A stretch of 64,000 bases of DNA from UBA6168 sp041163745 (GTDB lineage Bacteria; Bacteroidota; Bacteroidia; Chitinophagales; Saprospiraceae): the NCBI GenBank assembly GCA_041163745.1, contig JBEAQU010000065.1, positions 50,925 through 114,924 of the forward strand, given 5' to 3'. The notes under the pieces are model-generated. The model worked only from the letters and a program-made list of their open reading frames with translations, searched no databases and was not told the DNA's origin. The position numbers and the translations under genes were made by a program. Of the stretch, positions 43,238-51,049 are shown piece after piece (the first letter of the stretch is position 1; every line of letters begins with the position of its first letter).

Positions 43238-43446
43238 CTGCGTTCGACGGCGTCGGTTCCGGCAGGTCGGCAGTTTGTTGACAGCTAGGGCTCGGCCCGG
43301 AAATGTCAACGCAATCAGATCCGTCCTGCCGGAATGGCTTTATGTTACGCCCTGCAGGGACGGCGTGCCATTATTTGGAAGTGGGTAATTCTGTTTGTAC
43401 CGGCCAGGCATCTGATGCCGATGTCCCCGGATCCGGCGGGCCTCCC

Positions 43447-45474
43447 TCATGTCAAGAGGTGTTTCCGTTTCTCCTTCAACGCCAGCATTTCGTCCCGATA
43501 GGTCGCGGCAGAAATGAAATCGAGCTCCTTGGCTGCCTTCTTCATCTTTTCCTCTGTTTGGACAATCAGTTTGTCCAGTTGCTCAGCAGACAGGTATGCG
43601 ACAACGGGGTCGGCGGCCAGGTTGGGCTGTTGCGGTTCCCGATGGTATGACTTCTTTCCCCGGATGTCGAGTACGGAAGACCGGGCCAATATTTCATCCC
43701 TGGATTTGGTAAGGGTTTGGGGGACGATTCCGTGTTGTTCGTTGTACGCCAGTTGAATCGCACGGCGCCGGTTGGTTTCGTCAATGGTGCGTTGCATGGA
43801 TTCCGTGACGGAGTCCGCGTAGAAGATGACCAAGCCCTGGACGTTGCGCGCAGCCCTGCCGGCGGTTTGGGTCAGGGACCGGTCGTTACGTAGGAATCCC
43901 TCTTTGTCCGCATCGAGGATGGCGACGAGGGAGACCTCCGGCAGGTCAAGTCCTTCCCGGAGCAGGTTGACGCCGATCAGCACATCGAACTCCCCAAGCC
44001 GCAGGTCGCGAAGGATCTCCACTCTTTCCAGGGTTTCCACTTCCGAGTGGATATAGCGGACGAGGATATCCAGTTTCCCGAGATATTTCGCCAATTCCTC
44101 CGCCATTCGTTTGGTCAGGGTCGTGACCAGGATACGTTCCTTCCGGGCTATCCGGATTCGGATTTCCTCCAGGAGGTCGTCCACCTGATGGACAGCCGGT
44201 CGGACGGAAATCGGTGGGTCCAGCAGACCGGTCGGGCGGATCAGCTGTTCCACGACCGTACCACCAGTTTGTTCGAGTTCATAATCACCTGGTGTGGCGC
44301 TGACATAGACGACTTGGTTCACAAGGCTTTCGAACTCATGGAAATTGAGCGGCCGGTTGTCCATTGCGGAAGGAAGCCGGAAGCCCCAGTTGACAAGGTT
44401 GAGTTTTCTGGCCCTGTCGCCGCCCCACATGCCTCGGACCTGGGGAAGGGTCACATGGCTTTCGTCGATGACCATGAGGTAGTCGTCCGGAAAATAATCG
44501 AGCAGGCAGAAAGGGCGTGTGCCTGGTTTGCGGCCGTCGAAGAAACGGGAGTAGTTTTCCACACCGCTGCAGTATCCCAGTTCTTTCATCATTTCGAGAT
44601 CGAACATGGTGCGTTCCCGGATACGTTTGCTTTCGATGAGGCGGTGTTCCTGCTCGAAGTAGCGCACTTGAGCGAACATCTCGTCCTCGATGTCCCGGAT
44701 GATTCCGGCCATCCGCTCCTTAGGGGCGATGTAGAGGTTTGCCGGGAAGATGGCGGCGGAGGTCATCCGTTCGATGGCTTTTCCGCTTTCGATTTCCAGC
44801 CGTTCTATCTGTTCTATTTCATCCCCGAAAAAGGTCACCCGATAACCGTAATCCACATATGGCAGGTTGATGTCGACGGTATCGCCCCGGACGCGGAAGG
44901 TGGCCCGTTTGAAGTCGTGTTCGGTACGGGAATAGAGGCTTTCCACGAGTCGGTAAAGGAATACGTTCCTGGAGATATGGAGACCCTCTTGAATGCGGAT
45001 GATGGCGGTGGTGTAATCTTCCGGATTTCCCATGCCATAGATACAGGAGACCGATGCGACGATGATGACGTCACGGCGGCCGCTGAGGAGGGAGGAGGTG
45101 GCACGAAGACGCAGTTTGTCCACTTCCTCGTTGATGCTCAAATCTTTTTCTATATAGGTGTCGGTAACGGAGATATAGGCTTCCGGTTGGTAGTAATCGT
45201 AATAGCTGACGAAATATTCCACCGAATTGTCGGGGAAGAATTCACGGAACTCCCCGTAGAGTTGTGCGGTGAGGGTTTTGTTATGGGTGAGGACGAGGGT
45301 TGGCCGGTTGAGTTGTGCGATGACATTGGCGATGGTGAACGTCTTGCCGGAACCGGTCACGCCGAGCAATACCTGTGCCTTCTCCTGTTGCTCCACGCCA
45401 CGCACCAGTTGCCGGATGGCCTGTGGTTGGTCACCGGTCGGTTTGTAATGGGAGGACAATTGGAATTCTGACAT
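43447..45474 (-). CDS. uvrB: Excinuclease ABC subunit B
   Basis: DNA-damage recognition helicase of nucleotide excision repair. The 675-residue protein has the full family layout: Walker A GVTGSGKT (38-45), the beta-hairpin region with YYDYYQPEAYI, DEXH-type motif VIDESH, the second RecA domain (TTLTKRMAEELAKYL, GVNLLREGLDLPEVSLVAILDADKEG cited in part), and the C-terminal UvrC-binding coiled coil (DKLIVQTEEKMKKAAKELDF). It begins 24 bp after the gyrB stop on the same strand, so the two probably share a message. It is convergent with rng (209 bp gap with no gene). Confidence 0.98.
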   Translation of the reverse strand: MSEFQLSSHYKPTGDQPQAIRQLVRGVEQQEKAQVLLGVTGSGKTFTIANVIAQLNRPTLVLTHNKTLTAQLYGEFREFFPDNSVEYFVSYYDYYQPEAYISVTDTYIEKDLSINEEVDKLRLRATSSLLSGRRDVIIVASVSCIYGMGNPEDYTTAIIRIQEGLHISRNVFLYRLVESLYSRTEHDFKRATFRVRGDTVDINLPYVDYGYRVTFFGDEIEQIERLEIESGKAIERMTSAAIFPANLYIAPKERMAGIIRDIEDEMFAQVRYFEQEHRLIESKRIRERTMFDLEMMKELGYCSGVENYSRFFDGRKPGTRPFCLLDYFPDDYLMVIDESHVTLPQVRGMWGGDRARKLNLVNWGFRLPSAMDNRPLNFHEFESLVNQVVYVSATPGDYELEQTGGTVVEQLIRPTGLLDPPISVRPAVHQVDDLLEEIRIRIARKERILVTTLTKRMAEELAKYLGKLDILVRYIHSEVETLERVEILRDLRLGEFDVLIGVNLLREGLDLPEVSLVAILDADKEGFLRNDRSLTQTAGRAARNVQGLVIFYADSVTESMQRTIDETNRRRAIQLAYNEQHGIVPQTLTKSRDEILARSSVLDIRGKKSYHREPQQPNLAADPVVAYLSAEQLDKLIVQTEEKMKKAAKELDFISAATYRDEMLALKEKRKHLLT

Positions 45475-45498
45475 GGGTGGCTCACGTTGTGACGGGGC

Positions 45499-47478
45499 TC
45501 AGGCGTCCACCTTGGCGTATTTGGCGTTGGCCTCGATGAAGGCGCGGCGTGGCGGGACATCCTCGCCCATCAGCATGGAGAAAATGCGGTCCGCTTCGGC
45601 GGCATCTTCGATGGTGACCTGCCGAAGGATACGGGCGCTGGGGTCCATGGTGGTTTCCCAAAGCTGTTCGGCATTCATTTCGCCGAGGCCTTTGTACCGT
45701 TGTGTCTTTACACTGTTGTCGTGGACGCCGTTGGCATAAATGGCGATGGCCTCCTTCCGTTCCTCGTCGTTCCAGCAGTATCGGTATTGCTTGCCTTTCT
45801 TGACCATGTAGAGCGGTGGGGCGGCGATGTAGACGAAGCCCTGCTCGATCAGGGGTTTCATATAGCGGAAGAAGAACGTGAGGATCAGCGTGGTGATGTG
45901 GCTGCCGTCGATATCGGCATCGCACATGATGACGATCTTGTGATAGCGCAGTTTCTCGATGTTGAGGATTCGTTCTCCTTCGTCGTTTTCGGTGATGCTG
46001 ACGCCGAGGGCCGTAAAGATGTTCTTGATTTCCTCGTTCTCGTATATCTTATGTTCCAGGGCTTTTTCGACATTGAGGATTTTGCCACGCAAAGGTAGGA
46101 TGGCCTGGAAGTTGCGATCCCGGCCTTGTTTGGCGGTTCCGCCGGCGGAGTCCCCCTCCACGAGAAATATTTCGCTTTCGCCGGGATCTTTGGAACTGCA
46201 GTCCGCCAGCTTACCCGGGAGTCCGCTACCTGTCAGCGCGTTCTTTCGTTGTACCATCTCCCGGGCTTTTCGGGCGGCCTGACGGGCGGTGGCGGCGAGG
46301 ATGACCTTCTCGATGACTTTCCTGGCTGCACCGGGGTTTTCTTCCACATAGGTGGACAAGGCTTCGTCGACGGCACGGGAGACGATGCCCGTCACCTCCG
46401 AGTTGCCCAGTTCGCTTTTGGTTTGACCTTTGAACTGCGGCTCCGGCACCTTGACGGAAACGATGGCGGTGAGCCCCTCCCGGAAATCCTCTGCCGACAG
46501 ACTCACTTTCGATTTGGCCACCAGGCCGCTTTGGTCACCGAATTTGTTCAGGACCCTGCCCAGTGCCCGTCGGAACCCGTTGACATGGGTGCCACCCTCC
46601 GGGGTGTTGATGTTGTTGACATAGGAGTACAGGTGTTCCGAGTAGGAATTGTTGTATAACAAGGCCACCTCCACCTCCACATGGTCCTCGCGACCGACTA
46701 CATGGATTGGTTTTTCGATGATTCGGGTGCGGCTTGCGTCAAGGTATTCCACAAACTCCTGCAGGCCGCCTTCCGAATGAAACGTTTCGTGGCGGAAATC
46801 ACCCTTATCATCTGTTTGGCGCTCGTCCGTGAGGGTGAGTATCAGTCCTTTGTTCAGGAAGGAAAGTTCCCGAAGGCGGTTCGCCAATGTTTCGTAACGG
46901 TATTCCAGTACCTCGAATATCTCAGGATCCGGTTTGAAGGTGATGGTGGTGCCACGTTGGTCGGACGTTCCTGTTTCCCGTACCTCATGCAAGGGTTTTC
47001 CCTGGGAGTAACGCTGCTCGAAGATTTTGCCGTCCCGATGGACCTCCGCCAACATATCCACGGAAAGTGCGTTGACACAGGAGACCCCCACCCCGTGGAG
47101 ACCGCCGGAAACCTTGTAGGTGTTCTTGTCGAATTTGCCGCCGGCATGCAGCACGGTCATGACGACCTCCAGCGCTGATTTGTTGAGCTTCTTATGCAGG
47201 TCCACCGGGATGCCCCGGCCGTTGTCCCGCACGGTCACCGAATTGTCGGCATGGACGATGGTGTCGATTTTGGTACAATGGCCGGCCAGGTGCTCATCGA
47301 TGGAATTGTCCACTACCTCCCACACCAGGTGGTGCAGCCCCTTGATGTCCGTTGTGCCGATGTACATGGCGGGTCGCTTGCGAACCGCTTCCAATCCTTC
47401 CAGCGCGGTGATGTTCGCCGCATCGTAAGAACCGTTGGAAAGGGGCGCTTCCGCGCTTGTTGCTAATGTTTCTTCCAT
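45499..47478 (-). CDS. gyrB: DNA gyrase subunit B
   Basis: ATPase subunit of DNA gyrase. The 659-residue protein has the GHKL ATPase start (LEGLEAVRKRPAMYIG, VDNSIDEHLAG), the ATP-lid GGLHGVGVSCVNALS, the transducer domain, and the TOPRIM with EGDSAGGTAKQGRDR and DADIDGSHITTL. The C-terminus ends RRAFIEANAKYAKVDA. It lacks the ~170-residue insert of enterobacterial GyrB. The ATG at 47478 is chosen because the -7 box TACCTTTG ends only 4 bp before it; an in-frame upstream extension would run through the promoter. uvrB follows. Confidence 0.98.
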   Translation of the reverse strand: MEETLATSAEAPLSNGSYDAANITALEGLEAVRKRPAMYIGTTDIKGLHHLVWEVVDNSIDEHLAGHCTKIDTIVHADNSVTVRDNGRGIPVDLHKKLNKSALEVVMTVLHAGGKFDKNTYKVSGGLHGVGVSCVNALSVDMLAEVHRDGKIFEQRYSQGKPLHEVRETGTSDQRGTTITFKPDPEIFEVLEYRYETLANRLRELSFLNKGLILTLTDERQTDDKGDFRHETFHSEGGLQEFVEYLDASRTRIIEKPIHVVGREDHVEVEVALLYNNSYSEHLYSYVNNINTPEGGTHVNGFRRALGRVLNKFGDQSGLVAKSKVSLSAEDFREGLTAIVSVKVPEPQFKGQTKSELGNSEVTGIVSRAVDEALSTYVEENPGAARKVIEKVILAATARQAARKAREMVQRKNALTGSGLPGKLADCSSKDPGESEIFLVEGDSAGGTAKQGRDRNFQAILPLRGKILNVEKALEHKIYENEEIKNIFTALGVSITENDEGERILNIEKLRYHKIVIMCDADIDGSHITTLILTFFFRYMKPLIEQGFVYIAAPPLYMVKKGKQYRYCWNDEERKEAIAIYANGVHDNSVKTQRYKGLGEMNAEQLWETTMDPSARILRQVTIEDAAEADRIFSMLMGEDVPPRRAFIEANAKYAKVDA

Positions 47479-47482
47479 GGTG

Positions 47483-47490
47483 CAAAGGTA
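47483..47490 (-). promoter_or_regulatory. -7 promoter box 4 bp before gyrB start (predicted leaderless)
   Basis: TACCTTTG on the minus strand, the strongest form of the box. Four bases (CACC) separate it from the gyrB ATG, so the message would start at or near the first codon. Confidence 0.6.
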
Positions 47491-47599
47491 CGAAATTGAG
47501 AGCAAATTGTACCGGTGGAAGCCGTTGCTGTTCCTTTGGCGCAAGCCCGTCATGCCTGGATGCCGATCATGTAATACCGGCTGCCGCCTTATGGGGTGA

Positions 47600-47649
47600 C
47601 TTTTATTTAAATTACTGATTTACAATATTATATGTTAAATGATTTTTCA
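47600..47649. other. A/T-rich island upstream of gyrB
   Basis: 50 bp with only 7 G/C (hand count) in an otherwise GC-rich region, 110-170 bp upstream of gyrB. It could be an UP-element-like promoter context or an unwinding element. No DnaA box (TTATCCACA) is seen nearby. Confidence 0.4.
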
Positions 47650-47704
47650 TGCATGCCCTGTGCCAAGCGGGTTTGCCAAATCCTTTGTCATACGGCGGCT
47701 TGCG

Positions 47705-47722
47705 CCCGGGCGGATGCCCGGG
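47705..47722 (-). terminator. Hairpin abutting the stop codon of the outer-membrane protein gene
   Basis: CCCGGGC, loop ATCC, GCCCGGG on the minus strand immediately follows the TGA stop at 47723. Stem 7 bp, all G/C, but no T run follows, so it may stabilise the 3' end rather than terminate. Confidence 0.35.
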
Positions 47723-49171
47723 TCAGAAACGGTAGCACCTGATCCGGTCGCGGCAGCGGGCGGAGGAGAGCAGGCCCGGGGCATGTCGGCGTAGGAAGAA
47801 GTGACTCCATTGGAACGCGGCATAGATGTCTGTACCGTAGGTTGGGCGCCGGGTTCCTGTCCATGCACCCAAGTGGTCGGTTCCGATGGTGATCGGACCC
47901 ATCCGGAGGGACAGTCCGGTCCGGATGTGGTCGAAGTTATACCAGGATACAGGTAAGGCCAAGGAAAACCAACGGGTGTCGAATCTAGGCAGCAAGGCGA
48001 CCAGGTTGTTCCTTTGCAAGGCGATGCGGCCGCTGGAGAGTCGGTTTACGAACAAAACCTGCACCTGCAGGTTGCCTGGCAGCACGACGGAAGCCTGCAG
48101 GCTGGCGGCTGCAGGCAAGACCAGGTTGAATTGCGCTGCCCGAAGGGAAGCGAGGGAATCGCCTGACACATCCCGACTGAAAAGCCGGATGACCTGTGGT
48201 AGTTCCCTGGGGTGGCGGAAATGCTCATAATCGGCCATATGCAATCCGATCGGCTCCGCCGAGTAGACCTGGTGGGCGAAAGCATGCCGGTGGAACCGGA
48301 TGCTGCCCAAATCCAGCAAGGATACCCCAATCCGGAAGGATTCGGCCCATCGCAGACGGTCGAACAAGCGGTGGAAGCCGATATCGGTGGCGAAACCGCT
48401 GCCTGTGGATGCCATTGCCTGGCTGCTTCCGTCCAAATAGGAACTGGCATAGCCGAAACGGCCATGTGCGTGGTCCAGGGCAATGCGGTAGGCTTCCGTC
48501 TTGTTGTGCGCGAACGGCTGGAAACTCTGCAGGTAACCGGCCACATAGCCGGTCAGAAAGCGAAGGTTGGTACCGAATCCGGCGTATCCGTTCCGCAGCG
48601 GGCGCTTCCAGGCATAATTCAGACCGATTTCCGTCCAGCCGGCGGCGGCTCCCTGGAAAGGTTTTACCGGGAAGGGGTCGTTCAGCGGGCGTTGTGTATA
48701 GGGTTGGTAGCTGTAGGCGCCGGGGATGTCGTGGGAGCTGATCCGTGCCTGGCCCCGGGTGAAGAAGCCGAAGGCTTGAAGCGCTCCCAGCCGGACCGAG
48801 CAGGCGGGGCCCTCCGCATACGAAAGGAAGGAAAGGTAATGCCGATGTGCCGCTTCCCGGAAGACCGGTACGGGAGCTGCTGCAGGCTCCTCGGAGCCGG
48901 AGGCGTTCAGATAGTCAGGCAGGCTCCGTAACAACTTGCGAGCGTTGGTTCCCTGGAGGCCAGCGTAGGTGTTGTGAAGATGGAATCCCGCACCGGCCAG
49001 GTTGATTTCCCAGGTGGCTGGATGAAGCAGGGTGCCGGTTGGATTGATCCAGGCGGATTGGATGCCGGCGAGGTCGCTCACACGAAGACCCAACTGCTCC
49101 TGGGCCGGTAAAGAACGGCTGGCGATGATGATGGCCCCTGTCGAAATGATCCGGACGATAGCGGTTTTCAT
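47723..49171 (-). CDS. Outer-membrane beta-barrel protein (DUF5723-like)
   Basis: A 482-residue exported protein with a signal peptide ending near SLPAQ. The first mature segment (EQLGLRVSDLAGIQSAWINPTGTL, partly cited) has the opening typical of the DUF5723 group of Bacteroidota outer-membrane proteins, followed by WEINLAGAGFHLHNTYAGL. The rest is rich in alternating aromatic/polar strands with Gly and Ser turns, as in a barrel. Its role is unknown. It is on the same strand upstream of gyrB but ends in a hairpin and has 240 bp to the next gene, so it is likely separate. DUF5723 membership is from memory. Confidence 0.7.
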   Translation of the reverse strand: MKTAIVRIISTGAIIIASRSLPAQEQLGLRVSDLAGIQSAWINPTGTLLHPATWEINLAGAGFHLHNTYAGLQGTNARKLLRSLPDYLNASGSEEPAAAPVPVFREAAHRHYLSFLSYAEGPACSVRLGALQAFGFFTRGQARISSHDIPGAYSYQPYTQRPLNDPFPVKPFQGAAAGWTEIGLNYAWKRPLRNGYAGFGTNLRFLTGYVAGYLQSFQPFAHNKTEAYRIALDHAHGRFGYASSYLDGSSQAMASTGSGFATDIGFHRLFDRLRWAESFRIGVSLLDLGSIRFHRHAFAHQVYSAEPIGLHMADYEHFRHPRELPQVIRLFSRDVSGDSLASLRAAQFNLVLPAAASLQASVVLPGNLQVQVLFVNRLSSGRIALQRNNLVALLPRFDTRWFSLALPVSWYNFDHIRTGLSLRMGPITIGTDHLGAWTGTRRPTYGTDIYAAFQWSHFFLRRHAPGLLSSARCRDRIRCYRF

Positions 49172-49305
49172 GATGACGGTTGTTGCGGCGATGGCACGGG
49201 CGACCGCCGAGTCCATCCGTTGGATGCGGAATGTTGCTGTCGGGGGCATCCCGCAGCACACTTCGGGGAAGGGCTGTGACCTGGAAAATTACGTGCGGTC
49301 GGTTT

Positions 49306-49659
49306 TCAGCCGATGATCTTGGGTAGGAAAATGACCAACCCGACGATGGCGGCTCCGAAGGCCGTAATCAACACGGCACCGGCAGCCAGGTCCTTGGCAC
49401 TGCCCGCAAGGGGATGAATATGAGGGGAGATCAGGTCCGTCAGTTTTTCCAAAGCGGTGTTGTAAGCTTCCGCCGCCATGACGGAGGAGATGGCCAGGAT
49501 GACCATGCACCATTCCGTGCTGTCAAGTTTCAGGAACAGACCTGCCGCCACCGTTGCAACAGTAATGCCAAGATGTATGCGGGCATTGGCTTGGGTGCGG
49601 AAAAGTTCCGCGATGCCATGGAAGGCGAAACGAAAACTATTTAGGCGGTTTGTTGGCAT
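49306..49659 (-). CDS. dgkA: Diacylglycerol/undecaprenol kinase, DgkA family
   Basis: A 117-residue membrane protein with three transmembrane helices. The DgkA signature is present as EAYNTALEKLTDLI and SAKDLAAGAVLI, which supply the active-site Glu, Asn and Lys/Asp residues. It phosphorylates diacylglycerol or undecaprenol; in bacteria outside Proteobacteria undecaprenol is often the substrate. The ATG at 49659 lies inside the end of the upstream EEP-fold gene (23-bp overlap), so translation of the two is coupled. Confidence 0.92.
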   Translation of the reverse strand: MPTNRLNSFRFAFHGIAELFRTQANARIHLGITVATVAAGLFLKLDSTEWCMVILAISSVMAAEAYNTALEKLTDLISPHIHPLAGSAKDLAAGAVLITAFGAAIVGLVIFLPKIIG

Positions 49660-50629
49660 GCCCTAAGTTTTTTGTAAAGGAGAATTGACCCAGCAGGGCG
49701 GTCGGTTCATCCTGTATCCCGCTGGTGACCACCTGGAAATTGTCACATCGCAACCGGTCCGAAAAAAGGATGTGACGGGTCGGGGTGTCCAGGGAGAATC
49801 CGTCCTGCAGGAAGCCGTCCCTCGTGCTCCGCAAGCCGGTAATCCGGAGAAATTTACCCAGTTCATCCGACCAGGCCGCGAAATGGAAATTTCCGAGCAC
49901 GACCTGCGGAATGTTGAGCAGGGAGATTTTCTTACCCAATGCTTCCAATTTTTCTTGCTGTCGGAAGTGGGTGGTGCTGTCGGCTTCCCGGACCATATGG
50001 ACGACCGAGAGGCAGAGGTCATGGCCATCCAGTTTGAAACAGTTGCGGAAAGTAGGAAGGCCGTCCACATACAAGGTGTCATGGAAGCCGATTCGGTAAC
50101 GGGTTAGAACGGCCGATTCCGTTCCGTCTCCGGCTCGGAGGTGCCGGCTGTGCGGATAGGTGTTCCGAAGACTGTCGAAAAGCGCCCGGTCTTTCATGGC
50201 ATTCGCCAGCTGGAGCGACACGATATCCGGATTGTTCCGTCGGATGGAACGCAGCAGTTCGCCCACTTCCGGGGACCGGTTCAACTGGAAATGCACGAGC
50301 CGGAACCGCGGGGACCATGACGGGGCCTGGGTGACGTCTTGGCCCGGGAACGTGCGCCAATACTCCATCCCGTTCTGCTGCAGGGAGCGTTTGAGATGGA
50401 AGCTCATGGCCAGCACGGCTCCGAAGTACAAAAATGTGAGATTCGGCTTCCGGGCAACCATGAGCAGAATACCCAGCAAAAGGAACACGACCAGGATTTG
50501 TGCGGAATGACTGTTCGAGCCCGGCAGGAAAGGGAACCATTCCGGGAACAGGCAGGTCGCCACACCGAACGATGCGATGATGATATGGGCTACCGGAAGC
50601 AGCTGTTGGAATCTGTCATTTTTTTTCAT
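49637..50629 (-). CDS. Membrane-anchored endonuclease/exonuclease/phosphatase-fold protein lacking catalytic residues
   Basis: A 330-residue protein with two or three N-terminal membrane helices (VAHIIIASFGVATCLFPEW, AQILVVFLLLGILLMVAR) and a C-terminal EEP (DNase I-like) domain. The fold's landmarks can be aligned: the strand normally reading DIVxLQE is DIVSLQLANAM, GDFN is LGNFHFAAW, and the IDHIL strand is TRHILFSDRL. The closing SDHxP is IQDEPTAL. Thus the metal-binding Glu, Asp, Asn and final Asp/His are replaced while one His (VVHM) remains. It is likely a pseudoenzyme. It overlaps dgkA by 23 bp. A TATTTTTG box lies 185 bp upstream. Confidence 0.7.
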   Translation of the reverse strand: MKKNDRFQQLLPVAHIIIASFGVATCLFPEWFPFLPGSNSHSAQILVVFLLLGILLMVARKPNLTFLYFGAVLAMSFHLKRSLQQNGMEYWRTFPGQDVTQAPSWSPRFRLVHFQLNRSPEVGELLRSIRRNNPDIVSLQLANAMKDRALFDSLRNTYPHSRHLRAGDGTESAVLTRYRIGFHDTLYVDGLPTFRNCFKLDGHDLCLSVVHMVREADSTTHFRQQEKLEALGKKISLLNIPQVVLGNFHFAAWSDELGKFLRITGLRSTRDGFLQDGFSLDTPTRHILFSDRLRCDNFQVVTSGIQDEPTALLGQFSFTKNLGHANKPPK

Positions 50630-50813
50630 GGGCGAGTTTCTGCGGTTGGCTGGAATCACCGATGGTGCGGGTTGTTTTGCACCGGCCAAGCCGACTGTAG
50701 GTGCCGAGATTCAATGCCTGTTGAACAACTGCGGCCAGACCTGGCCATGCTGATGATCCGGCCGGGATACGAACCAGGAAGCTGGCTGTCGGGCCGGGAT
50801 GTTCCGGCAGGCT

Positions 50814-50821
50814 CAAAAATA
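50814..50821 (-). promoter_or_regulatory. -7 promoter box for the EEP-fold gene
   Basis: TATTTTTG on the minus strand, exact TAnnTTTG, about 185 bp before the start at 50629. The remaining 420-bp divergent gap (50630-51049) contains a run of nine or more T near 50914-50923 but no gene. Confidence 0.4.
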
Positions 50822-51049
50822 ACATGCTTGTATCGTTCGGCCAAGGGGCCGGACGGGAGCCGCGCAGATTGGTTGTCGATTCGCATCCCGATGCACCGAG
50901 GGGCGGATTCCGGATTTTTTTTTCTTCATGGGACAAGCTCGCAGGCCCTTCCGTATATTGTGACATCTCTCAATCGGTTTGCTTCGGAACGATGGGAAGG
51001 CTCTTTTTCCGGTTAACCGACTGTCTGGGAGAATGAAAAATCGAAGTAA

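Noticed and set aside
44047..45471. A 474-codon plus-strand frame opposite uvrB
   Set aside because: Shadow of the conserved uvrB gene; composition is Asp/Phe/Val-rich without motifs.
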